This document shows, one piece after another, positions 52,676-62,328 of a stretch of DNA of 64,000 nucleotides (within the stretch, counting starts at the first letter, position 1; each line of letters opens with the position of its first letter). Source of the stretch: Nocardia sp. alder85J (GTDB lineage: Bacteria > Actinomycetota > Actinomycetes > Mycobacteriales > Mycobacteriaceae). The notes below the pieces were generated by a model. It ran no database searches. It saw only the letters and a program-made list of their open reading frames with translations, and was not told the DNA's origin. The stretch covers positions 62,001 through 126,000 of the forward strand of contig NZ_JAIUCZ020000017.1 of the NCBI RefSeq assembly GCF_020176955.2. Reading direction: 5' to 3'. Position numbers and translations under genes: made by a program.

Positions 52676-52958
52676 TCGTCCGACGGCACTCGGCCGATGA
52701 GCTCCGGCCGGGTGACACAGAGGGCCGCCGGCGACACCGGATGAGGAAAAACGGTGGCGTCGACGGCCCTCGAGTCGTCGGCGACCCTGGCGAGGGTGCA
52801 AGTGCCGCCGACTGTGGGGATGGCGGATCAGGGCAGTTGATCCGTGTCGGTTGCCCGACGCATTTCATCCTGCGCGCAGAACCTGAACAGCTCCGTCGAC
52901 AGACCTGTGAACTCCCTGGCAGTCACTTTTATTGCGCTTTACTGTTTTTACCGTACTT
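52676..52958. other. Gene-free stretch between convergent genes
   Basis: No convincing gene. It contains a partial echo of the preceding hairpin loop (GGATGAGGAA near 52739-52748) and an A+T-rich tail (CTTTTATTGCGC to TACTTTTACTC, about 52926-52965) at the 3' end of the ligase gene, which may help end the ligase transcript. Confidence 0.5.
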
Positions 52959-54533
52959 TTACTCTTCGACGGCCGATCGCGCCGAAACCACCAGCCCTTC
53001 CGGCAGCAATTCCCGGACGGCGTCGATGGTGTCGGCATGGGCCGGCGTCTTGTCCGGGCGGTATCGCACCACCCGGGCGAACCGCAGCGCCACCCCGCCG
53101 GGATACCGGGGGCTGGCCTGCACACCGTCGAGGGCCACCTCGACCACCAGTTCCGGCCACAGGTACACCGTGTGCTCGTTGCGGGAGCGCTCGTGCTGGG
53201 GGAATTCCGCTGTCTGCCACTGCAACAGCGCATCGGTCAGCCCCTTGAAGGTCTTGCCGACCATGATCGGCTCGCCGCCCGCCGGATCACGCGCGCCCAG
53301 ATGCAGATTCGACAGATAGCCGGTGCGGCGGCCGTACCCCCACTCGGCCCCGAGCACCACCAGATCCAGGGTGTGGGTGGGTTTGATCTTCTGCCAGCCC
53401 CGGCCGCGCCGCCCCGCGGCGTACGGCGCGGCCAGTGATTTGATCATGATGCCCTCGTGGCCCGCGGCCAGGGCGCCGTCGAAGTATTCGGCCGCCGATT
53501 CGGCATCGGGGTCGACCAGCGCCGGAATGGCGTGCTGCCCGGCCACCCGCAGCAACGCCGCCCGCCGCTCCCGCAGCGGGGCATCGAGGAAGTCGATGCC
53601 GTCGAGGTGCAGGCAGTCGAAGAAGTACGGATGCAGCAGCAGATCCCGGGCCGAGGTGATCTCCGGCGCCGCACCCGGTTCCACGGTGGCGAAGCGGCTC
53701 ATCGTCTCCTGGAAGGGGCGGGGGCGGCCGGAATCGGTGAGCGCCAGCGTCTCCCCGTCGAGGACGACGCTCTCACAGGGCAGCGCCGCCACCAGCCGCA
53801 CCAGCTCCGGCACCCCGGCGGTGATGTCGCGCAGCGTCCTGGTGAACACCCAGACCTGGGAACCCTCGCGGTGCACCTGGATCCGGGCGCCGTCGAGCTT
53901 GTGTTCGACGCTCACGTCGCCGCCGAACTCCTCGAACGCACCGTCGAGGGTGGCGCCGGGCGCGGCCAGCATGGGCTGGATGGGCCGCCCCACCTCGAGC
54001 CGGAACTCCGCCAGCGCGGCGGCGCCACCGGTCAGCGCGGCCACCGCGGTGACCGGCAGCCGCCCGGACAGCATCGCGGCCCGGCGCACCGCCGCCACGG
54101 GCACCTCGGCGGCGGCCGCGACCGCCTCCGCCACGATCGCCGCGAGCGCGCCCTGCCGCAGCTCCCCGGTCAGCAACCGGACCAGGAAATCGCGCTCGGC
54201 CGCCGTGGCCGCGGCCAGCAGCGAGCCCAGCAACTCCCGGCGCCGGGCCGCCGACCCGGCGCCGACGGTGCCGGCCAGTTCGGTGAGCGTCGCGTCGACC
54301 GCGGCCACGGTGAGCGTCGCGGTGGCGGCGGGCTCGGCCTCGACCGCGGCCAGGGTGCGCCACCCGGCGCCGACGCGCCCCTGTGGCAGCTCCCCCGAGA
54401 CCCAGGCCACGACCTGGGCGGCCGCCACCGGCCCGGCCCGGCCCACGAGGGCGGCCAGGGTCGTGATCTTGGCCTTGCGCGATCGGGTCGCGCGGACGGC
54501 CTCCGAAGCGGCCACCACCTCCGAGAGCAGCAT
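52959..54533 (-). CDS. ligB: ATP-dependent DNA ligase, LigB type
   Basis: A 524-residue ATP-dependent DNA ligase. The N-terminal helical DNA-binding domain occupies about 1-185, followed by the adenylation domain with the nucleotidyl lysine K212 in EHKLDGARIQVHREG. Further ligase motifs are LDGETLAL, the FDCLHLDGIDFL region, GIMIKSLAAPY and the end motif WQKIKPTHTLDLVVLGA, then the OB-fold. Mycobacterial LigB (Rv3062, 507 residues) has the same layout. It serves replication or repair as an accessory to NAD-dependent LigA. Start ATG 54533. Confidence 0.94.
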   Translation of the reverse strand: MLLSEVVAASEAVRATRSRKAKITTLAALVGRAGPVAAAQVVAWVSGELPQGRVGAGWRTLAAVEAEPAATATLTVAAVDATLTELAGTVGAGSAARRRELLGSLLAAATAAERDFLVRLLTGELRQGALAAIVAEAVAAAAEVPVAAVRRAAMLSGRLPVTAVAALTGGAAALAEFRLEVGRPIQPMLAAPGATLDGAFEEFGGDVSVEHKLDGARIQVHREGSQVWVFTRTLRDITAGVPELVRLVAALPCESVVLDGETLALTDSGRPRPFQETMSRFATVEPGAAPEITSARDLLLHPYFFDCLHLDGIDFLDAPLRERRAALLRVAGQHAIPALVDPDAESAAEYFDGALAAGHEGIMIKSLAAPYAAGRRGRGWQKIKPTHTLDLVVLGAEWGYGRRTGYLSNLHLGARDPAGGEPIMVGKTFKGLTDALLQWQTAEFPQHERSRNEHTVYLWPELVVEVALDGVQASPRYPGGVALRFARVVRYRPDKTPAHADTIDAVRELLPEGLVVSARSAVEE

Positions 54534-54674
54534 GTGTCGACCGTAACCGCACGGACCGACAGGTTCAGGGAACGCGCGCGGGCACGCCCCCGTGGTCGAT
54601 GATGTGACATGCTGCGCATCGTTCTGTTAATTGATCCGTTGGCAAGCGTGCGAAATCATCCATAAACTGGGCGA

Positions 54675-56084
54675 ATGGCCAAAACTTATGTCGGCGCGCG
54701 ATTACGTCAGCTGCGCACCGAACGAGGGCTGAGTCAGGTTTCGCTCGCCAAGCAGTTGGAGATCTCGGCGAGCTATCTGAATCAGATCGAGCACGATGTG
54801 CGACCGCTCACCGTGCCGGTGCTGCTGCGCATCAGCGAGGTCTTCGGCGTCGATCCCACCTTCTTCTCCTCCCAGGACGACACCCGGCTGGTGGCCGAAC
54901 TCCAGGAGGTGGTGATGGACCAGGAACTCGGCATCGAGGCCGACGCCCAGGAGGTCGCCGACATGGTCTCCGCGCATCCGGGCCTGGCCCGCGCCATGGT
55001 CAACATGCATCGGCGCTACCGCAACACCACCGCCCAGCTGGCCGCGGCCACCGAGGACCGGTTCGCCGACGGCAGCGGCACCGGCTCCATCTCGCGACCG
55101 CACGAGGAGGTCCGGGACTTCTTCTACCAGCGGCAGAACTACATCCACGAGCTGGACACCGCCGCGGAGGAGCTGGCCGTCCGGATGCGTTTCCACGGCG
55201 GCGACGTCGTCCGCGAGATCGCCCGGCGGCTCGACTCGGCGCACGGAGTGCAGATCGTCGAGCGCATCGATCTCGGTGAGGGGGTGCTGCACCGCTTCGA
55301 TCCGGAGCAGCGGCGGCTGGAGATCGCCCCGCATCTGTCCGGCGGGCAGCGGGTGTTCAAACTCGCCGCCGAACTGTCCTATCTGGAACAGGGTGATCTG
55401 ATCGAGAAATTGGTCGACGAGGGCAATTTCGCCTCCGAGGACACCCGCCGGCTGGCCCGGCTGGGCCTGGCCAATTACTTCGCCGCCGCGATCGTGCTGC
55501 CGTACAGCCAATTCCACGAAGTGGCCGAGGATTTCCGCTACGACATCGAACGGCTGTCGTCGTTCTTCATGCAGAGTTACGAGACCATCTGCCACCGACT
55601 TTCGACCCTGCAACGCCCGAAACTACGGGGCGTCCCGTTCTCGTTCGTCCGGGTGGATCGGGCGGGCAACATGTCGAAACGACAGTCCGCCACCGGATTC
55701 CACTTCTCCTCCGCGGGCGGCACCTGCCCGCTGTGGAACGTGTACGAGACCTTCGCCTATCCGGGCCGGATCATGACCCAGATCGCCCAGATGCCCGACG
55801 GCCGCAACTATCTCTGGATCGCCCGGACCGTGGAGCGCCGCGCCGTCCGCTACGGCGAACCCAGCAAGACCTTCGCCATCGGCCTGGGTTGTGAACTGCG
55901 GCATGCCAATCGGGTGGTCTACGCCGACGGGCTCGATCTGGTCGAGCCGAAGGCCACCCCGATCGGCGCCGGCTGCCGGGTCTGCGAACGGGCCAACTGC
56001 CCGCAACGCGCCTTCCCGCCGCTGGGCAAATCCCTCGACATCAGCGAGCACCGCAGCTCCATCTCGCCGTACGTGCTGCGCTGA
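54675..56084 (+). CDS. ramB: RamB/ScfR-type transcriptional regulator of acetate and short-chain fatty acid metabolism
   Basis: A 469-residue regulator with an N-terminal Cro/C1 helix-turn-helix (about 8-65; RQLRTERGLSQVSLAKQLE, then SASYLNQIEHDVRPL), a central IrrE/ImmA-like (DUF955) region around HLSGGQRVFKLAAELSYLEQ, and a C-terminal DUF2083 part ending in the Cys cluster GCRVCERANCPQRAFPP. This is the RamB/PrpC-region regulator layout of corynebacteria and mycobacteria, which controls isocitrate lyase and propionate genes in response to acyl-CoA. Here it is 29 kb from aceA, not next to it. ATG 54675 (MAKTYVGARL). Confidence 0.93.
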   Translation: MAKTYVGARLRQLRTERGLSQVSLAKQLEISASYLNQIEHDVRPLTVPVLLRISEVFGVDPTFFSSQDDTRLVAELQEVVMDQELGIEADAQEVADMVSAHPGLARAMVNMHRRYRNTTAQLAAATEDRFADGSGTGSISRPHEEVRDFFYQRQNYIHELDTAAEELAVRMRFHGGDVVREIARRLDSAHGVQIVERIDLGEGVLHRFDPEQRRLEIAPHLSGGQRVFKLAAELSYLEQGDLIEKLVDEGNFASEDTRRLARLGLANYFAAAIVLPYSQFHEVAEDFRYDIERLSSFFMQSYETICHRLSTLQRPKLRGVPFSFVRVDRAGNMSKRQSATGFHFSSAGGTCPLWNVYETFAYPGRIMTQIAQMPDGRNYLWIARTVERRAVRYGEPSKTFAIGLGCELRHANRVVYADGLDLVEPKATPIGAGCRVCERANCPQRAFPPLGKSLDISEHRSSISPYVLR

Positions 56085-56133
56085 GGGGCGAACCGGCCGG
56101 CCGGGGCGGGGCCGCACGGACGAGGTGGGCGGC

Positions 56134-56826
56134 TCAGTCCCGCACGGCCTGCCCGAGCCGCGTCAGCGCGAGCGCCTGGCGGGCGCGGGCCAGCACGTGG
56201 TCACGAGAGCTGGTGATGTGGGCCAGCAGCGCGCCCAGTGCCGTGTCCAGATCCTCGGCCAGGACGTGTTCGGCGATCCGGATGTGCTCGGTGGTCATCG
56301 TCGTGATCCGGTCGGCGGCGGGCACGTCCAGCGCGCGCAGCGGGCGGACCCGGGCGTGCACGGTGGCCAGCGCCTCGACCAGCGAGGCGTTGCCCGCGGC
56401 CGCCAGCAGCGTGGCGTGGAACTGCTCGTCGGCGACGACCAGATCCAGACCGGGTTCCGGGGGCCGGTCCACCCGGGTCCGCCACAGGTCCAGTTCCCGG
56501 CGGATCGACAGCTGGTCGTGCGTCGAGCTGCCGGCGATCACCCGCTGAATTCCCCTGGCCTCCAGGATCATTCGCAGTTCGAACAGATCCGCCAGTTCGT
56601 CCAGCCGGGGCCGGTAGGGATAGAGGCCGTCAGCGTGCCGCTCCAGCAGGCCGTCGGCGAGCAACCGGGCCAGCGCCTCGCGCACCGGCGTGCGCGAGAC
56701 ACCGTAGATGTCGGCGAGGCGCTCCTCGGCCAGCCGCTCGGAGGGCACGATCACCCCGGCGGACAGGTCTCGGAGAAGCGAGCGGTACACCCTCTCGCTC
56801 AACGAGTTTCGCCCCTTGCGCGCCAT
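56134..56826 (-). CDS. GntR family regulator with FCD domain, urea transporter cluster
   Basis: A 230-residue regulator. The winged helix (about 8-75) reads LSERVYRSLLRDLSAG, then YGVSRTPVREALARLLADGL; the rest is an all-helical FCD ligand domain with metal-site histidines (VVADEQFHATLLAAAGN, TEHIRIAEHVL). It follows urtE by 13 bases on the same strand, so it is probably part of the urt transcript and may control urea uptake or catabolism. Start ATG 56826 (MARKGRNSL). Ligand unknown. Confidence 0.88.
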   Translation of the reverse strand: MARKGRNSLSERVYRSLLRDLSAGVIVPSERLAEERLADIYGVSRTPVREALARLLADGLLERHADGLYPYRPRLDELADLFELRMILEARGIQRVIAGSSTHDQLSIRRELDLWRTRVDRPPEPGLDLVVADEQFHATLLAAAGNASLVEALATVHARVRPLRALDVPAADRITTMTTEHIRIAEHVLAEDLDTALGALLAHITSSRDHVLARARQALALTRLGQAVRD

Positions 56827-56839
56827 CCGCGAACCCGGC

Positions 56840-57547
56840 TCAGATGGCCATGGCCGCACGGACCGCGGATTCGGCTCCGGCACCGCCCTCCCCCGACGAG
56901 GTGATGCGGCCCGACCGCAGCACGTAGTAACGCTGGGCGGCCTGCAGGGCGAAGCCGATGTGCTGTTCCACCAGCAGCACGCTCAGCCCGCCCTTTCCGG
57001 CCGTGGTCCGCTGCGTGAGATCGATGATGGTGCGCTCGATCTCGGCCACCACCGAGGGCTGGATGCCCTCGGTCGGCTCGTCCAGGATCAGCAGCCGCGG
57101 CTCGGTGATCAGCGCCCGCGCGATGGCCAGTTGCTGCCGTTGCCCGCCGGACAGCAGGCCCGCCTTGCGGGTCAGCAACTCCCGCAGCGCCGGGAACAGA
57201 TCCAGCGCGTCGTCGATCAGCGCCTTGCCGTTGCGGCGGCCGTCGGCGACGACCTGGAGATTCTCCGCGGTGGTCAGCTGCGGGAAGGACTGCTGCCCCT
57301 GCGGCACGTAGGCGATGCCGCGCCGCACCCGCCGCGACGGCGACAGCTTCGAGATCACCTCGTCGCCGAAGCGGATCTGCCCGGACCGTACCGGCAGCAG
57401 GCCGACCACCGCGCGCAGCAACGTGGTCTTGCCGGCGCCGTTGTGGCCCATGATCGCGCCCACCCCGTCGTCCGGAACCGTCAGGGACACACCGTGGATC
57501 ACCTCGGTGCGGCCGTATCCGGCATGTACGTCAACGAGCTCCAGCAT
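56840..57547 (-). CDS. urtE: Urea ABC transporter ATPase UrtE
   Basis: A 235-residue ATPase of the LivF/UrtE type. Walker A MGHNGAGKTTLLRAVVG, signature LLSGGQRQQLAIARAL, and Walker B LLILDEPTEGIQPSVV, where TEGIQPS is characteristic of UrtE. Start ATG 57547 (MLELVDVHAGYG) lies 17 bases inside the end of urtD and follows GAGGAGGTCGCCG. Pairs with UrtD on the UrtBC permease. Confidence 0.94.
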   Translation of the reverse strand: MLELVDVHAGYGRTEVIHGVSLTVPDDGVGAIMGHNGAGKTTLLRAVVGLLPVRSGQIRFGDEVISKLSPSRRVRRGIAYVPQGQQSFPQLTTAENLQVVADGRRNGKALIDDALDLFPALRELLTRKAGLLSGGQRQQLAIARALITEPRLLILDEPTEGIQPSVVAEIERTIIDLTQRTTAGKGGLSVLLVEQHIGFALQAAQRYYVLRSGRITSSGEGGAGAESAVRAAMAI

Positions 57548-58550
57548 CGGCGACCTCCTCGGTCTCGGCATAGGTGTCGCCGGCGGCGGCGGTGCCGAGG
57601 TAGACCTCCTGCACCTTCCGATCGGCCTGGACCTGTTCCACGGTGCCCTCGCTGAGCACCCGGCCGCCGGCCAGCACGGTCACCGAACTTGCGAAGGCCC
57701 GCATGAAATCCATGTCGTGCTCGACGACGATCACGACGCGATCGGTGCCGATGCGGCGCAACAGATTTCCGGTCTCCTCGCGCTCCTCGGAGCTCATGCC
57801 CGCGACCGGCTCGTCCAGCAGCAGCACCGAGGCGTTCTGCACCAGCAGCATGCCGATCTCCAGCCACTGCTTCTGCCCGTGCGCGAGCACCCCGGCCGGC
57901 CGGTCCCGCAGCGCGGTCAGCCCGGTGGTCTCCAGCGCCTCCTCGATGCTCGGCAGCACCGACTTCCGCCGCCGCAGCAGGCTCAGCGCGGAACGCCCGG
58001 CCCCCGCCGCGATGTCGAGATTCTGCAATACCGTCAGCTGTTCGAAGACGCTGGCGGTCTGGAAGGTACGGCCCACCCCCAGCCGCGCGATCTCGTGCAC
58101 CTTGCGGCCCAGCAACTCCGCACCGGACTTCTGCGCCGACCCGGTCGCCGGAACCAGACCGGTGATCGCATCGATCAACGTGGTCTTGCCCGCCCCGTTG
58201 GGCCCGATCAGGAACCGCAGATCCCCTTGCAGCACGGTCAGATCCACCTCGGTGACCGCCTTGAACCCGTCGAAACTCACCGACAGGCCCCGGATCTCGA
58301 GGTACTCGCTGTCACCCATCCGGGTCGGCTCCGCCGCCTCGCCCCCGGCGGCCACGACCACCGGCGCGGGTGATCCGTCGGCGGCGGCTTCGGACACCGC
58401 CACCTCGGCCGAATCACTGTCGGCGGCGGCGACTTCGGCCGGATCTGCTTCCGCCGCAGCCGAACTGTTTTCGGCGGCAACGGTGTCCGTCGGATCTATC
58501 TCGGCCGCAGCGGGTTCCGTCACGACCGGATCGGGCTCGTCGCTCATCAT
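57531..58550 (-). CDS. urtD: Urea ABC transporter ATPase UrtD with acidic N-terminal extension
   Basis: A 339-residue ATPase of the LivG/UrtD type. From residue 78 (MGDSEYLEIRGLSVSFDGFK) it is a normal UrtD: Walker A IGPNGAGKTTLIDAITG, VGRTFQTASVFEQLTV, the unusual signature GVLAHGQKQWLEIG, Walker B VLLLDEPVAGMSSEE. The first 77 residues are an Ala/Glu/Asp/Pro-rich low-complexity extension, translated only if ATG 58550, which overlaps the urtC stop (ATGA), is used. An internal ATG at 58319 could start the conserved protein. The coupled start is preferred. Confidence 0.9.
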   Translation of the reverse strand: MMSDEPDPVVTEPAAAEIDPTDTVAAENSSAAAEADPAEVAAADSDSAEVAVSEAAADGSPAPVVVAAGGEAAEPTRMGDSEYLEIRGLSVSFDGFKAVTEVDLTVLQGDLRFLIGPNGAGKTTLIDAITGLVPATGSAQKSGAELLGRKVHEIARLGVGRTFQTASVFEQLTVLQNLDIAAGAGRSALSLLRRRKSVLPSIEEALETTGLTALRDRPAGVLAHGQKQWLEIGMLLVQNASVLLLDEPVAGMSSEEREETGNLLRRIGTDRVVIVVEHDMDFMRAFASSVTVLAGGRVLSEGTVEQVQADRKVQEVYLGTAAAGDTYAETEEVADAGAR

Positions 58551-59692
58551 GCCTCCACCTTCGCGGGATCCGTGTCTTCGATCGGGTCCGGCGTGGTCGC
58601 GACCGGCAGCGGGACCGGGACGGATTCCGCGACGCCGGGCCGCACCCGTTCCAGCAATCCCTTCAGCAGCGGCCCGAAACCGGCCAGCCCGGCCGGGATG
58701 AACCCGACGACCAGTACGAACAGCGCGCCCTGGAAATAGGTCCAGGCGGACGGGAAGTGCTCGGAGAAGCTGGTCTGCGCCCACGCCACCCCGATCGCGC
58801 CCAGGACCGGGCCGAGCAGGGTGGTGCGCCCGCCGATGGCGACGCCGATCAGGAAGACGATCGACGGCACCACCCCGATGTCGGCCGGGGAGATGATGCC
58901 GACGATCGGGGTGAACAGCGCGCCCGCGATCCCCGCGAAGAACGCCGCCGCCACGTACGCGACGATCTTGATGTTGGCCGGGTCGTAGCCGAGGAAGCGC
59001 ACCCGCTCCTCCTGGTCCCGCACCGCGACCAGCAGTTCCCCGTAGCGGCTGTGCATCAGCTGCCGCGCGATGGCCACCACGACCAGCAGTGCGGCCGCGG
59101 CGATGAAGAACAGCATCTTCCGGTTCACCGGATCGCTGAGCCGGAAGCCGAAAAAGGCCCGGAAGTCGCTGAGCCCGGTGAACCCGCCGATGGACTGCTG
59201 CCCGGTGAGCAGGATCGCCAGCGCCGCGACCAGCGCCTGCGACAGGATCGAGAAGTAGGCGCCCTTGACCCGGCGCTTGAACACGCCGAAGCCGAGCAAC
59301 GCCGCGGCCAGGCCCGGCAGGATCAGGATCGCCAGGATCGCGACCGGCCCCGAGGCCATCGGCCGCCAGTACGCCGGCAGCGTGTCGATACCGGAGATCT
59401 GCATGAAATCCGGTACGTCCTGGTGCATCCGGGCCGCGTCGGCCAATTGCAGATGCATCCCCATCAGATAGGCGCCGATACCGAAGAACACACCCTGGCC
59501 CAGGGTGAGCATTCCGCCTCGGCCCCAGGCCAATCCGATGCCGACCGCGACGATCGCGAAGCACAGGAACTTGGCCAGCAGATTGAGCCGGAAGTCGCTG
59601 AGCACCCCCGGCGCCACGACGAACAACACGATGGCGGCGAGCACGAACCCGCCGACGGTCCGCAGCCACGGCCGCTGCAACAACGCGCTCAC
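58547..59692 (-). CDS. urtC: Urea ABC transporter permease UrtC
   Basis: A 381-residue branched-amino-acid/urea type permease with about ten helices. GLAWGRGGMLTLGQGVFFGIGAY and GGRTTLLGPVLGAIGVAW are the family signatures, and YDPANIKIVAYV marks the ATPase loop. The C-terminus beyond PLLKGLLERVRP is a polar tail of about 30 residues. Overlaps urtB and urtD by four bases at each end. Confidence 0.94.
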   Translation of the reverse strand: MSALLQRPWLRTVGGFVLAAIVLFVVAPGVLSDFRLNLLAKFLCFAIVAVGIGLAWGRGGMLTLGQGVFFGIGAYLMGMHLQLADAARMHQDVPDFMQISGIDTLPAYWRPMASGPVAILAILILPGLAAALLGFGVFKRRVKGAYFSILSQALVAALAILLTGQQSIGGFTGLSDFRAFFGFRLSDPVNRKMLFFIAAAALLVVVAIARQLMHSRYGELLVAVRDQEERVRFLGYDPANIKIVAYVAAAFFAGIAGALFTPIVGIISPADIGVVPSIVFLIGVAIGGRTTLLGPVLGAIGVAWAQTSFSEHFPSAWTYFQGALFVLVVGFIPAGLAGFGPLLKGLLERVRPGVAESVPVPLPVATTPDPIEDTDPAKVEA

Positions 59693-60573
59693 GCGAGACT
59701 CCTCGTCCGGACGGTGAACAATCCCTGCGGCCGAACCTGCAGGAACACCACGATCAGCACGAAGACGATCACCTTCGCCACCGAGGCGGTGGTCGAGTAC
59801 TCGATGAACGAATTCAGCAGTCCCAGACCGAAGGCCGCGAGCACGGTGCCCTTGATCTGCCCGAGCCCGCCGATGACGACCACGAGGAAGGCGTCCACGA
59901 TGTAGCTCTGCCCGATGGTCGGGCTGGTCGACCCGATCAGCGTCAGCGCCACCCCGGCCAGCGCCGCCAGCCCGGAGCCGATGAAGAAGGTGCTCACGTC
60001 GGTCAATCGGCTGGACACACCGCTGGTCTCGGCGAGGCTGCGGTTCTGCACCACCGCCCGGATGCGCCGGCCCAGCGGCGTCATCTTCAGCACGGCGGCG
60101 AGAATCACCACCACCACGACCGCCAGTACCAGAATGAAGATGCGGGTCTTGGGCACCACGGTCCCGGCGATGGTCAGCCCACCGGTGAGCCAGTGCGGCG
60201 CCACGACGTTCTTCGCCGGGGCGCCGAAGATGTTGCGCACCACCTGTTGCAGGATCAGCCCGACGCCGAAGGTCACCAGCAGGGTGTCCATCGGGCGGTT
60301 GTACATCCAGCGGATCAACGCCATTTCCAGCACGGCACCGAGCACTCCGCCGACCAGGAAGCCCACCGGCAGGGCCACGATCAGCGCGACTCCGGTCGCG
60401 TGGACGACTTGTTCGACGACATAGGTGGTGTAACAGCCGGCCATGATGAATTCGCCGTGCGCCATGTTGATGACGCCCATCTGACCGAAGGTCAGCGACA
60501 GGCCCAGCGCGGCCAGCAACAGAATGGAACCCAGACTCAGCCCGGTGAACAGCTGTCCGATCGCGACTTCCAT
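59689..60573 (-). CDS. urtB: Urea ABC transporter permease UrtB
   Basis: A 294-residue permease of the LivH type with about eight helices; LSLTFGQMGVINMAHGEFIM is the usual signature and DTLLVTFGVGLILQQVVRNI follows. ATG 60573 (MEVAIGQLFTGLSLG). It lies 89 bases after the urtA stop with a hairpin in the gap, and its own end overlaps urtC (ATGA). Confidence 0.94.
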   Translation of the reverse strand: MEVAIGQLFTGLSLGSILLLAALGLSLTFGQMGVINMAHGEFIMAGCYTTYVVEQVVHATGVALIVALPVGFLVGGVLGAVLEMALIRWMYNRPMDTLLVTFGVGLILQQVVRNIFGAPAKNVVAPHWLTGGLTIAGTVVPKTRIFILVLAVVVVVILAAVLKMTPLGRRIRAVVQNRSLAETSGVSSRLTDVSTFFIGSGLAALAGVALTLIGSTSPTIGQSYIVDAFLVVVIGGLGQIKGTVLAAFGLGLLNSFIEYSTTASVAKVIVFVLIVVFLQVRPQGLFTVRTRSLA

Positions 60574-60607
60574 TGGGGTTACCTCGATTTCACTTCGTAC
60601 TCCGGTA

Positions 60608-60636
60608 TGGGGCCGCCGGACGCGCCGACGGCCCCA
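60608..60636 (-). terminator. Hairpin between urtA and urtB
   Basis: TGGGGCCG at 60608-60615 pairs with CGGCCCCA at 60629-60636. In the urt transcript it follows the binding-protein gene, a common place for a partial terminator or stabiliser that keeps binding-protein mRNA above permease mRNA. Confidence 0.55.
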
Positions 60637-60662
60637 CACCGCCCCTCATCGACGGCTGTCGG

Positions 60663-61940
60663 TTACTTCAGGCCCTTGGCCCAGTCGTAGGAAGTCAGGT
60701 ACGGGTCCGGAACGATCGGCTTGCCGGAATCCCACACCGTGTAGATCAGGCCGTCCGGGTGGATCTCACCGATCCGGGCGGTCTTGGTGATGTGGTGGTT
60801 GCTGCCGTTGACGGTCACCAGGCCCTCGGGGGCGTCGAAAGTGACTCCGTCGGCGGCCTTCTGGATGTCGGCCACGGCGAACGACTTCGCCTTCTCGACC
60901 ATGTTCTTCCACAGGTACACCGAGGTGTAGGCGGCTTCCATCGGGTCGGAGGTGGGCTTGCCCGCACCGACGGCGGCCTGGTACGCCGCGACGAACGCCT
61001 TGTTCTGCGGAGTGTCGAGGGTCTCGTAGTAGTTCCACGCGGTCAGCTGCCCGGCCAGGTACTGCGGGCCGATGCCCGCGGCCTCCTCCTCGGCGATGGA
61101 CACCGACACCACCGGCATGTCGGCGGCCTTCAGCCCGGCGTTGCCGTACTCGCGGAAGAACGCGACATTGGAGTCACCGTTGAGAGTGTTGAACACCGCT
61201 CCCGCCTTGGCATTCCGCACCTTGTTGACGATGGTGGAGAAGTCCGTGGAACCGAGCGGCGCGTAGTCCTCGCCCTTGATCTCGATGCCGTTGGCCGCCG
61301 CGTAAGCCTTGATCTCACGGTTGGCGGTCTGCGGGAACACGTAATCGCTACCGACCAGGTAGAGGGACTTGATGCCCTTCTGCTTCAGGTAATCCAGCGC
61401 GGGGATGATCTGCTGGTTGGTGGTGGCGCCGGTGTAGAAGATGTTCTTGCTGTCCTCCAGGCCCTCGTACTGCACCGGGTAGAACAGCAGCGAGTCCAGC
61501 GACTCGAACTTCGGCTTCATCGCCTTGCGGCTGGCCGAGGTCCAGCCGCCGAAAACGGCGGCGACACAGTCGGAGCTGACCAGCTTCTCGGCCTTCTCCG
61601 CGAAGGTCTTCGGGTCCGACGCGCCGTCCTCCGCGACGATCTGGATCTTCTTGCCCAGCACACCGCCCGCGGCGTTGATCTGGTCGACCGCCAGCTTGGT
61701 CGAGTTGGCCACGGTCACCTCGGAGATGGCCATGGTGCCGGTGAGCGAGTGCAGCGAACCGATCTTGATGGTGTCCTTCGAGGTGTCCACGCAGGACTTT
61801 GCGGCCGTGCCGGAACCGGAATCGTCCTTGCTACCACAACCGGCCACCAGCAGAGCCGACAGCGCGAGTGCTGTCGGCACCGCCATCAACTTGGCGGCGC
61901 GGCGAACGTGACCACGACGAGCGTCACGAGAAACTGACAT
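60663..61940 (-). CDS. urtA: Urea ABC transporter substrate-binding lipoprotein UrtA
   Basis: A 425-residue urea-binding lipoprotein of the LivK type. The lipobox LVAGC gives C35; the domain begins with DTIKIGSLHSLTGTMAISE, and the urea-family features GGWTSASRKAMKPKFE, LLFYPVQYEG and GATTNQQIIPALDYL are all present. The end PDGLIYTVWDSGKPIVPDPYL matches UrtA. First gene of urtABCDE. Start ATG 61940 (MSVSRDARRG). Confidence 0.96.
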   Translation of the reverse strand: MSVSRDARRGHVRRAAKLMAVPTALALSALLVAGCGSKDDSGSGTAAKSCVDTSKDTIKIGSLHSLTGTMAISEVTVANSTKLAVDQINAAGGVLGKKIQIVAEDGASDPKTFAEKAEKLVSSDCVAAVFGGWTSASRKAMKPKFESLDSLLFYPVQYEGLEDSKNIFYTGATTNQQIIPALDYLKQKGIKSLYLVGSDYVFPQTANREIKAYAAANGIEIKGEDYAPLGSTDFSTIVNKVRNAKAGAVFNTLNGDSNVAFFREYGNAGLKAADMPVVSVSIAEEEAAGIGPQYLAGQLTAWNYYETLDTPQNKAFVAAYQAAVGAGKPTSDPMEAAYTSVYLWKNMVEKAKSFAVADIQKAADGVTFDAPEGLVTVNGSNHHITKTARIGEIHPDGLIYTVWDSGKPIVPDPYLTSYDWAKGLK

Positions 61941-62020
61941 GGGCGGACCCTTCTCACTTCATCAGGTGCTCGGCGGCGCGCGTGCGCCGCCCGGACACGC
62001 TCGCCGATCCCCCCGGGCGT

Positions 62021-62060
62021 TATCGGTATACCGGCCCGTTGTATACAGCGTTTGTATCCG
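62021..62060. promoter_or_regulatory. urtA upstream region with repeated GTAT motifs
   Basis: The 388-base gap upstream of urtA contains GTATAC palindromes at 62026-62031 and 62041-62046, and a third GTATC at about 62054-62058. Their spacing (13-15 bp) recalls regulator half-sites, possibly for the nitrogen regulator GlnR, but they do not fit its usual consensus well. The rest of the gap (62061-62328) shows nothing further. Confidence 0.35.
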
Positions 62061-62328
62061 TGCGACGAAGATTAGGTGGATTGTGTTGCGCGAGAATGAC
62101 CCTGGATAACGGTCCCGTGTCCGCGGATGACGAATGTGTTGCGGATATTTCGCTGGCGTGAACCGGGTAGTGGTATTCCGTAGACGACCAGGGCCGACGT
62201 CGCTCTCGCGGCGCCGGACCAGCCTGAATCGGTCACCCACCGGCCGAGGACCCGTGCCGGAAAACCCGTTCCGGCAGGCGCGGCCGCGATACCGGCCCGG
62301 GCGCTGTGCGCCCTGTTACCGTGGGGAC

